Source: Methylophilus sp. 13
Lineage (GTDB): Bacteria; Pseudomonadota; Gammaproteobacteria; Burkholderiales; Methylophilaceae
DNA length: 64,000 nt
Direction: 5' to 3'
NCBI RefSeq assembly: GCF_015354335.1
Contig: NZ_JADKYR010000002.1
Span: 658,952 to 722,951 of the forward strand
Position numbers and translations under genes: made by a program. Positions within the stretch are counted from its first letter, which is position 1. Every line of letters starts with the position of its first letter. This document shows, one piece after another, positions 9,088 to 18,193 of this stretch. The notes beneath the pieces were generated by a model, which searched no databases, was not told the DNA's origin, and was given only the letters and a program-made list of their open reading frames with translations.

Positions 9088-9143
9088 TGCTTTATCCTTT
9101 ATCAGGCTCAGCACATTGCTGTGCCGCGATGAAGGATAAAGCA
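9088..9143. other. Long composite hairpin
   Basis: TGCTTTATCCTT (9088-9099) pairs perfectly with AAGGATAAAGCA (9132-9143); inside it GGCTCAGCA (9105-9113) pairs with TGCTGTGCC (9117-9125). It lies 77 bases after the Pro/Gly-rich gene. It could be a terminator without a T run, a processed RNA end or a mobile palindromic element. The rest of 9012-9490 has no supported gene. Confidence 0.5.
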
Positions 9144-9491
9144 CGCATGCGTAACAAGCGGCGCTGCCCCACCCAACATCACAACGGATTGCAGTGACTG
9201 GCTTCAAGCGGTAACTATTAAGGTTCAGCTTCATGCAACCGGTTCTGCGCCTTGTGTTGCATAGGATCCAATAAGTTGCACAACATATTTACCCCACTGC
9301 CCCATGCCCTTGCTAACGTCAGTATTGCCTGCCCGCCATATGAATATCCCCCCATTATCCCGATCTCCCTGCCAACGCCTTCCGGCAGTGATTGATCCTC
9401 CAAAATTGAGGTTGAATTCCGGGTTTTATTCTGCTTTTCGAGCCGGATTTAGTTTATAAAATGCGATAGCCAGTTGGAACTTTGCCAGAGA

Positions 9492-9518
9492 CTAGCACTC
9501 TCATACATTGAGTGCTAA
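9492..9518 (+). promoter_or_regulatory. CIRCE element (HrcA operator) upstream of rpoH
   Basis: TAGCACTC, nine bases, then GAGTGCTAA. This matches the CIRCE consensus TTAGCACTC-N9-GAGTGCTAA except for the first base. It ends 38 bases before the probable rpoH start. HrcA binding here would place rpoH under heat-released repression, a layout proposed for betaproteobacteria. Confidence 0.9.
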
Positions 9519-9544
9519 AATTGTTTTAAATCTCTTTTGATACC

Positions 9545-9559
9545 AAGGAGTTTGTTATC
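9545..9559 (+). promoter_or_regulatory. rpoH ribosome-binding site and ATC start
   Basis: AAGGAG at 9545-9550 is followed after six bases by ATC (9557-9559), in frame with rpoH. An out-of-frame TTG at 9552 would give a short leader peptide ending at the TGA that overlaps the GTG at 9635, so leader-coupled translation from GTG is an alternative. Confidence 0.55.
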
Positions 9560-10411
9560 AACGCTTTTACATTACCTGTCGTTGCATCGGCAGACAGCCT
9601 GGATAAATACCTGCAGACCATCAAGCAGTTTCCGGTGCTGACCGCTGAAGAAGAATACGGTTATGCGACCCGCCTGAAACAAAGCGGGGACCTTGAGGCT
9701 GCGCGTGCGCTAATTGTGTCGCACTTGCGTCTGGTCGCCAGCATTGCCCGTGGTTACAGCGGTTATGGCCTGCCCCAATCAGACCTGATCCAAGAGGGTA
9801 ATATTGGCTTGATGAAAGCAGTTAAACGCTTTGATCCCGATCGCGGTGTGCGTCTGGTTTCTTTTGCCATGCACTGGATCAAGGCTGAGATTCATGAGTA
9901 TATTGTGCGCAACTGGCGTTTGGTCAAGACCGCCACCACCAAAGCGCAACGCAAGCTGTTCTTTAACTTGCGCAGCATGAAAAATGGATTTGAGACCTTA
10001 AGCCAGGAAGATGTTCAACGCATTGCGACTGAACTGAATGTAAAGCCAGAAGACGTGACCGAGATGGAATACCGCCTCAATGGTCAGGAAATCTCTCTGG
10101 ATGCGCAAGTGGACGAGGATGGCGAAGAAGTGTACAGCCCAATCGCGTTTCTGGAAGATGAAGGTCCTGAACCTTCTACCTTGCTGGAAAACCTGCAGAC
10201 TGAGCACATGCAGACAGAAGGCCTGAGCATGGCTTTGCAGCAGCTGGATGAGCGTAGTCGTCGTGTACTGCAAGCCCGCTGGCTGACCGAGGGCAATACG
10301 GCGACCTTGCATGATCTGGCCGCAGAATTTAGTGTTTCGGCTGAACGTATCCGCCAGATTGAGCAAAAGGCGATGCAAAAGATCAAAACCTATATGCTGG
10401 AAAGCAAATAA
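9557..10411 (+). CDS. rpoH: RNA polymerase sigma-32 factor RpoH
   Basis: The heat-shock sigma factor. Region 2 is clear (GLPQSDLIQEGNIGLMKAV, then RLVSFAMHWIKAEIHEYI), the RpoH-specific box QRKLFFNLR is present, and region 4 ends with SAERIRQIEQKAMQKI. The first normal start codon is GTG 9635, but the same frame is open upstream and encodes NAFTLPVVASADSLDKYL, matching the N-terminus of E. coli RpoH. From ATC 9557, six bases after AAGGAG (9545-9550), the protein is 284 residues, the E. coli length. No ATG, GTG or TTG occurs in frame between the stop at 9527 and 9635. The true start is therefore a non-standard ATC or a sequence error. Confidence 0.9.
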   Translation: MNAFTLPVVASADSLDKYLQTIKQFPVLTAEEEYGYATRLKQSGDLEAARALIVSHLRLVASIARGYSGYGLPQSDLIQEGNIGLMKAVKRFDPDRGVRLVSFAMHWIKAEIHEYIVRNWRLVKTATTKAQRKLFFNLRSMKNGFETLSQEDVQRIATELNVKPEDVTEMEYRLNGQEISLDAQVDEDGEEVYSPIAFLEDEGPEPSTLLENLQTEHMQTEGLSMALQQLDERSRRVLQARWLTEGNTATLHDLAAEFSVSAERIRQIEQKAMQKIKTYMLESK

Positions 10412-10441
10412 AAAAACGGGTGACTGGCACCCGTTTTTTTA
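10411..10441. terminator. rpoH terminator (bidirectional)
   Basis: AAAAAACGGGTG, a 5-base loop, then CACCCGTTTTTTT, immediately after the rpoH stop. The A and T runs on both sides mean it could also serve the convergent dynamin-like gene. Confidence 0.92.
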
Positions 10442-10498
10442 TGTTCGTGCTTCAGAGTTCATACCTCTTCCCCCGAAAATCTTGTCCTCAATCACCGC

Positions 10499-12454
10499 TT
10501 AGGCAGCTTTCACGACGACCTCTTCATGCATCAACGCCGTCATGGCTTTGGCATGCAAATGATCCAGATCTGCCAACTGCTGCCGAATAGAGAGTTCCAC
10601 CTGCTCCAGGTCCGCAATACGCTCTTCCAGGGTATCGGTGGCCTGATAAATACGTTTGATACTTTCGACCCGGCGCTTGAGTTGCACATGATGCTCACGC
10701 ATCTGGCTTTCCATAGGCGCCATCACGGCTTTAAGCCAGCTTTCCGTATCGCGGTTAGCGGCTTCATACTCGATAATGACATGGCTGGCCAGGGTCTCAA
10801 AGAATTTACTGGTCAGCGTCAGCTTTTCATGCGCAATCATGTTAAAGGTGGTATTGAACTGATCGCGGTAAATCGCTTCGAGTTTATTCAGGGCCTTGAG
10901 GTAACGTGAAGTGGAAAATGGGGGGGGCGACTTTTGCAACAGTCCATGTTCTTTGGAGAATTTTTCATACATGGCTTCCATCATTTTCTTGATCTCAAGC
11001 ACATGCACGTCTGCATCCATCATCCGGCGCTTGAGGTCACTGAAAAAGTCATCCATGGCCTGACGCATGGTTTTAGTAAACGCCGCTTTCATCATGGTCT
11101 CACGCGTTTCACGCACCTTGTTCTTGAGTGCTGGCATGCCGAGATGGTGAAATAACTGGTTGGATTGCACGGAAAACACACTACGCAAAGCCTGGTAACG
11201 TTGCAAGCCGACTTCAAAATTAACCTTGTCCTGTTTCACCTTGCGCATCATCTGCGCAATCACGTCTTCATTTTTGCCTTGCAAGCAACGCAACTCGTCC
11301 GACTGGTCTAGCACACTTTGCAGTCGGGTTTCCAGGGTCACCCGCGTTTGCTGCATCATGTCGTCAATCTCACCCTGCAGGCTCTCGCGCACAATTTCCT
11401 GCTTGGCCGGGATCAACTCATCCGAGAGATTTTTCTCCAGCTGCAGCAAGCGGCTCTTTTGCAGCAAGGCCACATCGCCTTTGACCTTGGCCAGCAAGCC
11501 TTTTTGGGCAGAGGTTGGCAAGATCTGGTCGCGAGACAAGCCCAGTAACTCAGCAGTATGTTGCAATTGACGATAAAGCTCTGCCTCCACCTCATCATCT
11601 GTCTTGAGCGGATCCCACAAGCCATCAATCTTGTTGAGCACCGCCATGCGGCCTTTTTGCTTCCAGCGCGCGCCACTAATATAACGGCGCCAGACTTCCA
11701 TCTCGGACTTGGTAACACCGGTATCCGCGCCGAGAATAAACAGCACGGCATGCGCATTCGGCAGCATGCTCATGGTTAACTCAGGCTCGGCACCGATGGC
11801 ATTGAGGCCGGGCGTATCAAGGATTACCAAGCCCTGCTTGAGCAAGGGATGCGGGAAATTAATCATGGCATAGCGCCAGCATGGAATCTCCATCAGGCCA
11901 TCTGCGCCGATCAACATGGCATCATCAGAATTGTCCGGATGATACAAACCCAGCGACTGCGCCTCTTGCACTGTCACGCGACGGGTACGACTGACCTCCT
12001 TGAAGGCTTCAACCATGCTGTCGCGCGAATGGGCATCGAACTCCACCACAGACCAGGCTTGCGGCATGCGGCGATATTCAGTAATGGAAATCTGGTGGGT
12101 ATTGGTTTCAATCGGCAGCAGTGACAGGCTAACGGGTTTGCCGGTGTCATAACGCAGCTCGGTGGGACACATGGTGGTACGGCCTGCACCGGATGGCAAC
12201 AACCGGTGACCATACCCTGAAAAGAAAATGGCATTGATAAGTTCTGACTTGCCGCGCGAGAACTCGGCAACAAAAGCGACATTGAGCTTGTCTTCACGCA
12301 AGCGGTTGAGTTGCTGCTGTATGCGCTCATCTAACTGCACATCACTGAGCTGCTTGTCCGCAATCCAGCGTCGATACTCTCCCAGTACATCAGCAATCGA
12401 TTGACGCCAGCGTGTATACAAATCAAATTGTTGTGCCAGTCGGTTATTTTCCAT
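10499..12454 (-). CDS. Dynamin-like large GTPase
   Basis: A 651-residue protein with an N-terminal GTPase domain and a long helical remainder. G1 is AEFSRGKS at residues 63-70, with Ala in place of the usual first Gly, as in many bacterial dynamin-like proteins. G3 is LDTPGLNA near 216 and G4 is LNKIDG near 273. From about 340 to 640 it is mostly amphipathic or coiled-coil helix. The family remodels or tethers membranes; this gene's target is unknown. It is monocistronic, convergent with rpoH. It stands alone rather than in the tandem pair seen in some bacteria. Confidence 0.85.
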   Translation of the reverse strand: MENNRLAQQFDLYTRWRQSIADVLGEYRRWIADKQLSDVQLDERIQQQLNRLREDKLNVAFVAEFSRGKSELINAIFFSGYGHRLLPSGAGRTTMCPTELRYDTGKPVSLSLLPIETNTHQISITEYRRMPQAWSVVEFDAHSRDSMVEAFKEVSRTRRVTVQEAQSLGLYHPDNSDDAMLIGADGLMEIPCWRYAMINFPHPLLKQGLVILDTPGLNAIGAEPELTMSMLPNAHAVLFILGADTGVTKSEMEVWRRYISGARWKQKGRMAVLNKIDGLWDPLKTDDEVEAELYRQLQHTAELLGLSRDQILPTSAQKGLLAKVKGDVALLQKSRLLQLEKNLSDELIPAKQEIVRESLQGEIDDMMQQTRVTLETRLQSVLDQSDELRCLQGKNEDVIAQMMRKVKQDKVNFEVGLQRYQALRSVFSVQSNQLFHHLGMPALKNKVRETRETMMKAAFTKTMRQAMDDFFSDLKRRMMDADVHVLEIKKMMEAMYEKFSKEHGLLQKSPPPFSTSRYLKALNKLEAIYRDQFNTTFNMIAHEKLTLTSKFFETLASHVIIEYEAANRDTESWLKAVMAPMESQMREHHVQLKRRVESIKRIYQATDTLEERIADLEQVELSIRQQLADLDHLHAKAMTALMHEEVVVKAA

Positions 12455-12684
12455 AGGACCTGCTGCAATTTTATTAAGGTGACCTACTTGTTGTTATTTT
12501 TCTATAATCTAACATGAATTGTTAAAAGATCAAATAAATCATGCAAGTACAGCTATTAATTCACAAATAAAATGAATTATCAACCCTAACATGAAACATT
12601 TGCTTGCCATGCGGTAGATGCGTGCATCTGCTATCATGCGCAATATTCAAGTTAACGGCCCCAAACACGGTTTTCTTCAATCAT

Positions 12685-13080
12685 ATGAGCGGTCTACATC
12701 CTGATTGCCCCATCCCTACCCTGATCCAACTGCATCAGGGCTCGCGCTTGCTGGAAATTCATTTCGATAACCAGACGGAATGCATGCTGTCATGCGAGTT
12801 TTTACGTGTGTACTCGCCCTCTGCCGAGGTCCGCGGGCATGGCGCAGGCCAGGAAGTGCTGCAACTGGACAAGCAGGATGTGAATATCAGCGCCATTGAA
12901 CCGGTTGGCCGCTATGCAATCAAATTAATCTTTGATGATGGTCATGATACCGGGCTGTATTCATGGGATTATCTGTATTATCTGGCACAACATTATGAAA
13001 GCCTGTGGCAAGACTACATCGCCAAACTCACCATGGCAGGCCATACGCGCAAGGAACCCAAACATGCAATCCAACACTGA
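12685..13080 (+). CDS. DUF971 family protein
   Basis: About 131 residues from ATG 12685. An upstream in-frame start would add 27 residues unlike the family. The protein matches DUF971, the N-terminal domain of gamma-butyrobetaine hydroxylase: [27 protein letters not shown], then [24 protein letters not shown]. The biochemical role is unclear; DUF971 proteins are linked to iron-sulphur or ubiquinone genes by neighbourhood. Here the gene overlaps ubiE by 17 bases, which supports co-expression with ubiquinone synthesis. Confidence 0.88.
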   Translation: MSGLHPDCPIPTLIQLHQGSRLLEIHFDNQTECMLSCEFLRVYSPSAEVRGHGAGQEVLQLDKQDVNISAIEPVGRYAIKLIFDDGHDTGLYSWDYLYYLAQHYESLWQDYIAKLTMAGHTRKEPKHAIQH

Positions 13081-13831
13081 GCAGCAAAAAACCACCCACT
13101 TTGGCTTTGAAACCGTCGATGAACGGGAAAAACAGAAAAAAGTGGGCGAAGTCTTTCATTCGGTGGCGCAAAAATACGACATCATGAATGACGTCATGTC
13201 TGCGGGCATGCATCGGCTGTGGAAACGCTTTGCCGTGGATGTCAGCGGCGTTGGGCAGGGTGACAAAGTACTCGATATTGCCGGCGGCAGCGGCGACCTG
13301 TCGCGCCTGTTTGCCAAAAAAGTGGCGACCCAGTCTCCCAGCAATCCCGGCACGGTCATTTTGACCGACATTAACGCCTCCATGCTGGGCGTGGGCCGAG
13401 ACCGCATGATTGATGCCGGCCTGACCATTCCGGCCACCCAATGTAATGCCGAAGGACTGCCGTTTGCTGATGAAACCTTTGACTGTGTCATTGTGGCGTT
13501 TGGCCTGCGCAACATGACACATAAAGACGTTGCGCTCAAAGAAATGCAACGTGTGCTCAAGCGTGGCGGACGCCTGCTGGTACTTGAGTTTTCCAAGGTT
13601 TGGCAACCACTGGAGAAACTTTATGACACCTACTCTTTCAAACTGCTGCCTAAGTTTGGTAAATGGATCGCCAACGATGAGCCCAGCTATCGCTATCTGG
13701 CAGAAAGCATCCGCATGCACCCTGACCAGGAAACCTTGAAACAGATGATGCATGCAGCAGGCTTTGAAAAAGTCGATTACTACAACCTGACTGCAGGCGT
13801 GGTCGCGCTGCACAAAGGCATCAAACTCTAA
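13064..13831 (+). CDS. ubiE: Ubiquinone/menaquinone C-methyltransferase UbiE
   Basis: A 255-residue SAM-dependent methyltransferase that C-methylates the demethylated benzoquinol ring. Start ATG 13064 follows AAGGAA and gives the family N-terminus [21 protein letters not shown]. The SAM motif [12 protein letters not shown] is near residue 69, and [10 protein letters not shown] near 145 and EFSKVW near 173 are UbiE signatures. Overlap with DUF971 and a 4-base gap to ubiJ suggest a DUF971-ubiE-ubiJ-ubiB operon. Confidence 0.96.
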   Translation: MQSNTEQQKTTHFGFETVDEREKQKKVGEVFHSVAQKYDIMNDVMSAGMHRLWKRFAVDVSGVGQGDKVLDIAGGSGDLSRLFAKKVATQSPSNPGTVILTDINASMLGVGRDRMIDAGLTIPATQCNAEGLPFADETFDCVIVAFGLRNMTHKDVALKEMQRVLKRGGRLLVLEFSKVWQPLEKLYDTYSFKLLPKFGKWIANDEPSYRYLAESIRMHPDQETLKQMMHAAGFEKVDYYNLTAGVVALHKGIKL

Positions 13832-13835
13832 CCCC

Positions 13836-14432
13836 ATGTTCAAGCCCTTGATTCAATTCGTGCTGCAGCACTTGATGCAGCAAAACCGCTGGACCGCTCC
13901 CAGGTTACAGCCGTATGCGCACAGTCATCTTTGTCTAGACTTTAAAGTGGCCCGTGTCATGCTGACAGTGTTAAGCAATGGTGAGCTGGCAGTTGCAGGC
14001 GATACCGCCATGGCAGATGCCACCATTCACTTGCCGCCCAGCCTGGCCATGCGGCTACTGAGGCAAGATCCGCAGGCGCATAGCCTGATTAAAATTGATG
14101 GCGACAGTGCGCTAGGCATGGAAGTCGGCAAGATTCTGGCGGCCATCCGCTGGGATGTCGAAGAAGACTTGAGTAAAGTGGTCGGCGATGTGGCGGCTTT
14201 TGAAGTCGTCCAACTCGGTCAGCAAACCATGCAGCGCTTGCAGGGCCAGGCCAAAAACCTGGGAGAAATGCTGGTGGAATACTGGCAAGAAGAGCAGCCG
14301 TTACTGGCAAAAAAAGCCCGCATCACGCAATTTAACCAGGCCGTCGACCAGCTCAGGGAAGACACAGACCGCTTGCAGCAACGCGTAGAAAAACTGTTAG
14401 CTGCCAACGCCACCGCAGAAAGTCAGCCCTGA
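13836..14432 (+). CDS. ubiJ: Ubiquinone biosynthesis accessory factor UbiJ
   Basis: A 198-residue protein with an N-terminal SCP2-like lipid-binding fold (ANSGELAVAG-like strand, LPPSLAMRLL, IDGDSALG) and a C-terminal coiled coil (about 150-190). Its place between ubiE and ubiB is the standard position of UbiJ, which with UbiK assembles the Ubi enzyme complex in the cytosol. Its stop overlaps the ubiB start as TGATG. Confidence 0.9.
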   Translation: MFKPLIQFVLQHLMQQNRWTAPRLQPYAHSHLCLDFKVARVMLTVLSNGELAVAGDTAMADATIHLPPSLAMRLLRQDPQAHSLIKIDGDSALGMEVGKILAAIRWDVEEDLSKVVGDVAAFEVVQLGQQTMQRLQGQAKNLGEMLVEYWQEEQPLLAKKARITQFNQAVDQLREDTDRLQQRVEKLLAANATAESQP

Positions 14433-15979
14433 TGCACTGGATACGCTTTTTTCACATTATCGGCATGCTGATCTGGTATCGGCTGGATATTTTCTTTGTC
14501 CGTGACAATCAACCAGGCCTGGGCTCGCGACTACTCAACGGGTTGTTATTCTGGCGCCATGCGCCGGAGAAACGGGCCGTCCGCTTGCGGCTGGCGCTCG
14601 AAAAACTCGGCCCGATTTTTGTCAAGTTTGGCCAGATGCTGTCTACACGCCGCGACTTGCTGCCGCCGGATGTGGCCGATGAACTGACCAAACTGCAGGA
14701 CCAGGTACCGCCATTTGCCTACGCTGAAGTGGAGCGTATTATTGAGCAGGCCTTTGACGCCCCGCTGACGACGGTCTACGCCGAGTTTAACGCGGTTCCA
14801 GTCGCGAGCGCTTCGGTGGCCCAGGTGCACTTTGCCAAACTGCATAGTGGCGAACAGGTAGCTGTTAAAGTGTTGCGTCCCAATATTGCCGCCATTATTC
14901 ATAGAGACATCGCCTTACTCCGCACGCTGGCCTGGTGGGTCAAAAAACTCTCCCGTGAAGGGCGCCGTCTCAAGCCGGATGAAATGGTGGATGAATTTGC
15001 CCGCCACACCGAGCACGAACTGGACCTGACCCTGGAAGCTGCACAGTGCGCACAGCTTGGCCGCAACTTCAGTGACCGTCGCCTGCTGGTGCCTACGGTT
15101 TACTGGGACTATTCACGCAAGCAAGTGATGACCATGCAGCGTATGTTTGGCACGCCTGTCCGCGAAACCGCCACGTTGCAGGCCTATGGCATCAACCTGA
15201 CCCAATTGGCTCACGAAGGCGTAGAGGTATTTTTTACGCAGGTATTCCGTGATGGTTTTTTTCATGCCGACATGCATCCGGGCAATATCCAGGTGGTGAC
15301 AGAGGGGCCGGATAAAGGCAAATTCATTGCACTGGATTTTGGCATCATGGGTAGCCTCACGCCTACCGACCAGTATTATCTGGCGCGGAACTTCCTCGCT
15401 TTTTTCAACCGTGACTACCGGGATGTGGCAGTGGCGCATATTGAGTCTGGCTGGGTGCCGGCAGATACCAATGTAGAAGCCCTCGAAACAGCCGTGCGCG
15501 CCATCTGCGAGCCGATCTTTGAAAAGCCACTCAAGGAAATTTCATTTGGCCGCACCCTGCTTAGCCTGTTTCAGATGTCACGCCGCTTTGGCGTGAATAT
15601 TCAGCCGCAACTGATTATGTTGCAAAAAACCCTGCTCAATATTGAAGGCCTGGGCCGTGAACTGGACCCGAATATCGACTTGTGGCAAAGCGCGAAACCA
15701 TTTCTCAAGCGCTGGATGAGCGAGCAGATCGGCTGGCGCAGCCTGCTTAAATCTGCAAAACGTGAGCTCCCCTATGTACTTGCCCATGCTGCAGAAATGC
15801 CGCGCCTGCTGGAGCAATATCTGCGCAATCAAAGCGAACTGGCCAAACAGCAAACCCATATTGATACCTTGCTAAACAGCCAGCACAAGCAAGCCACCTG
15901 GCAAAAATGGGCGACGATGGCCATTCTCGTGCTGGTATTGCTACAATTTGCCAGCTTGTTTTTACTGTTCACTCACTAA
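14432..15979 (+). CDS. ubiB: Ubiquinone biosynthesis kinase-like protein UbiB
   Basis: A 515-residue ABC1/UbiB atypical kinase-like protein. It carries the KxGQ motif (KFGQMLSTRRDLLP near residue 68), AVKVLRP with the nucleotide-binding Lys near 149, HADMHPGNIQV near 286 and the metal-binding DFG segment (LDFGIMGSL near 308). The C-terminus has a hydrophobic helix (MAILVLVLLQFASLFLLF) for membrane anchoring. The family is an ATPase required for ubiquinone synthesis. It is the last gene of the ubiquinone set. Confidence 0.96.
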   Translation: MHWIRFFHIIGMLIWYRLDIFFVRDNQPGLGSRLLNGLLFWRHAPEKRAVRLRLALEKLGPIFVKFGQMLSTRRDLLPPDVADELTKLQDQVPPFAYAEVERIIEQAFDAPLTTVYAEFNAVPVASASVAQVHFAKLHSGEQVAVKVLRPNIAAIIHRDIALLRTLAWWVKKLSREGRRLKPDEMVDEFARHTEHELDLTLEAAQCAQLGRNFSDRRLLVPTVYWDYSRKQVMTMQRMFGTPVRETATLQAYGINLTQLAHEGVEVFFTQVFRDGFFHADMHPGNIQVVTEGPDKGKFIALDFGIMGSLTPTDQYYLARNFLAFFNRDYRDVAVAHIESGWVPADTNVEALETAVRAICEPIFEKPLKEISFGRTLLSLFQMSRRFGVNIQPQLIMLQKTLLNIEGLGRELDPNIDLWQSAKPFLKRWMSEQIGWRSLLKSAKRELPYVLAHAAEMPRLLEQYLRNQSELAKQQTHIDTLLNSQHKQATWQKWATMAILVLVLLQFASLFLLFTH

Positions 15980-15990
15980 AGGAGTACTTG

Positions 15991-16434
15991 ATGGCATCCC
16001 CCAAGAAGCTACTTGTTGCAGTATTGATGATGTTACCCATGGCCTTGCAGGCGGCTGACTTGAGCGGTCTATGGCAAACGACGGACGATAAAACCGGCAA
16101 ACCTCGCTCACTGGTTCGCATTGCCGAATCCGGCGGGGAATACCATGCCGTTGTCGAAAAAGGCTTGCTAGCCACAGACACCGGCGATGCTGTGTGTGAC
16201 AAATGTACCGACGAGCGTAGAGGGCAAAAAATCATAGGCATGACCATCGCCAAACACCTCAAAGCCGGTAGCAAGCCCCATGTGTATGAAAATGGCGAGA
16301 TTCTGGACCCGGAAAACGGCAAAACCTACCAATGCAAAATGACACTGAGCCCCAACGGCAACGAACTGGAGGTGCGTGGCTTTATCGGGATTTCACTGAT
16401 TGGTCGTTCGCAAACCTGGAAACGGGTGGAATAG
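15991..16434 (+). CDS. DUF2147 exported protein
   Basis: About 147 residues from ATG 15991, which follows AAAGGAG. The protein has a signal peptide (cleavage near LQAAD) and the DUF2147 pattern: DLSGLWQTTDDKTGKPRSLVRI, a Cys pair in CDKCTDERRGQ, ILDPENGKTYQCKM and LEVRGFIGISLIGRSQTW. It should be a small lipocalin-like periplasmic protein; its ligand is unknown. A terminator follows. Confidence 0.88.
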   Translation: MASPKKLLVAVLMMLPMALQAADLSGLWQTTDDKTGKPRSLVRIAESGGEYHAVVEKGLLATDTGDAVCDKCTDERRGQKIIGMTIAKHLKAGSKPHVYENGEILDPENGKTYQCKMTLSPNGNELEVRGFIGISLIGRSQTWKRVE

Positions 16435-16456
16435 TGGCAATCAAACGTGCAGATTT

Positions 16457-16489
16457 GTAAAAAAGGCCTGATTTTCGGGCCTTTTTTAC
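16457..16489. terminator. Terminator after DUF2147 gene
   Basis: GTAAAAAAGGCC, a loop, GGCCTTTTTTAC: a stem with A and T runs, 23 bases after the stop codon. Confidence 0.9.
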
Positions 16490-16571
16490 TACAGCCAGAT
16501 TGAGAACCCCTGTGTAGGCCAGGTTTTGTTTTAAAATCGGCGTTTTGCAACTGACTCAAGGGAAACGGACT

Positions 16572-18038
16572 GTGCTGATCTGGTTTGTGGTGGCGTACTT
16601 ACTTGTCTCTATCGGGATAGGCCTGTTCGCTGCCAGGAATGTACATAGCACCAAGGATTATGCAGTCGCTGGCCGCCACCTGCCCTTGCCGGTGGTGACC
16701 GCCACCGTATTTGCCACCTGGTTTGGCGCAGAAGCGGTCTTTGGCGTGTCCGCCACCTTTGTGCGTGAAGGCTTGACCGGGGTGGCCGCAGACCCGTTTG
16801 GCTCCAGCATGTGCCTGATTCTGGCCGGGATTTTTTTCTCCAGCCGCCTGTATAAACTCAACATTCTGACCTTGGGCGACTTTTACCGCATGCGCTACAA
16901 CCGTAGCGTAGAGGTGCTGACCACCCTGGCCATCGTCGTCTCCTACATGGGCTGGGTAGCGGCACAGATCAAAGCCCTGGGCCTGATCTTTAACCTGATC
17001 AGTCATGGCGCCATTTCAGAGCAGGCAGGCATGATGCTGGGGACGGCCATTGTCCTCACCTACACCACACTCGGCGGGATGTTATCTGTGGCTATCCTTG
17101 ATTTTGTGCAGATGATCGTGGTCATTGGCGGCCTGCTGTTTATCGCTTATCTGGTTTCCGGCCAGACCGGCGGCATTGCGCCAGTCATTGCCCATGCGCG
17201 TGACGCGGGCAAGCTGCACTTTTTCCCGCAAAGCACAGACTGGAGCGTATGGCTGACCTTTATGGGAGGCTGGCTGACCATGATGCTGGGCTCTATCCCG
17301 CAACAAGATGTGTTTCAACGCATCACCTCGGCAAAAACCGGGAAAATCGCCTTGTGGGGCTCGCTACTGGGTGCCAGCATTTACTTCTGTTTCACCTTTG
17401 TGCCCATGTTTATTGCCTATGCCGCAACACTCATAGACCCGGCGACTTTTGGCACCTTGGTCGCCACTGACTCGCAACGCGTGCTGCCGACGCTGGTGTT
17501 AACGCATACCCCCCTGCTGGCGCAGGCCATCTTCTTTGGGGCAGTGCTGTCTGCCATCATGAGCTGCTCGTCTGCCACCTTGCTCGCCCCCTCAGTCAGC
17601 TTTGCCGAAAACGTGGTCAAGGGCTTTATGCCACAGATGAGCGATCATCACTTCTTGCGCGTCATGCGCTTGTGCCTGGTCGGCTTTGCGGCCATGGTGC
17701 TGTTTTATGCCCTTAACTCTGAACTGTCTATTTTTGGCATGGTAGAAAGCGCTTACAAGGTAACGCTGGCCGGGGCCTTTGTGCCGCTGCTGTTTGGTGC
17801 GTTTTGGAAGCGTGCCACCAGCCAGGGGGCGCTGGCTGCCATTTTACTGGGCATTACCAGCTGGATCCTGATAGAGGTGATGGTCAAGGACAGCCTGATT
17901 CCGGCACAATTGATCGGTCTCATGGTCAGTACCGTCGCCATGGTCATCGGCTCCCTGTTGCCACAAAAACTGGGCGGCACGCCTGCCCCTGCCGCTGGCT
18001 ACTTACATGAACATGCTGCCAGATCCCATCCGCACTAG
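16572..18038 (+). CDS. Sodium:solute symporter family protein
   Basis: An inner-membrane transporter of about 488 residues, with some 13 hydrophobic helices and SSS-family features (DYAVAGRHLPLPVVTAT near the N-terminus, TLGDFYRMRYNRSVE, PQQDVFQRITSAKTG). GTG 16572, eight bases after AAGGGA, is preferred; an in-frame TTG nine codons upstream has no ribosome site. The closest relatives by eye are solute/pantothenate- or proline-type symporters, but the substrate cannot be read from sequence. Confidence 0.85.
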   Translation: MLIWFVVAYLLVSIGIGLFAARNVHSTKDYAVAGRHLPLPVVTATVFATWFGAEAVFGVSATFVREGLTGVAADPFGSSMCLILAGIFFSSRLYKLNILTLGDFYRMRYNRSVEVLTTLAIVVSYMGWVAAQIKALGLIFNLISHGAISEQAGMMLGTAIVLTYTTLGGMLSVAILDFVQMIVVIGGLLFIAYLVSGQTGGIAPVIAHARDAGKLHFFPQSTDWSVWLTFMGGWLTMMLGSIPQQDVFQRITSAKTGKIALWGSLLGASIYFCFTFVPMFIAYAATLIDPATFGTLVATDSQRVLPTLVLTHTPLLAQAIFFGAVLSAIMSCSSATLLAPSVSFAENVVKGFMPQMSDHHFLRVMRLCLVGFAAMVLFYALNSELSIFGMVESAYKVTLAGAFVPLLFGAFWKRATSQGALAAILLGITSWILIEVMVKDSLIPAQLIGLMVSTVAMVIGSLLPQKLGGTPAPAAGYLHEHAARSHPH

Positions 18039-18193
18039 CCTCGCCATACACCATGGTGAATCATTCATGCCAATTGTATGAATACGGCATTAAAAAGCGG
18101 ACTATTCAGCCGAACAGTAGAATGGGGATTTTGTGATAATCCACAGTTATCTCAGCCTTTGGCTGTTCAAGCATCTTCAGGTCATTGGTCGTT

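Noticed and set aside
9218..9403. Short minus-strand frame with GGYSYGGQ, like a hydrolase elbow
   Set aside because: Only 61 codons with no further hydrolase motifs and no ribosome site; a chance match or an unrecognisable relic.
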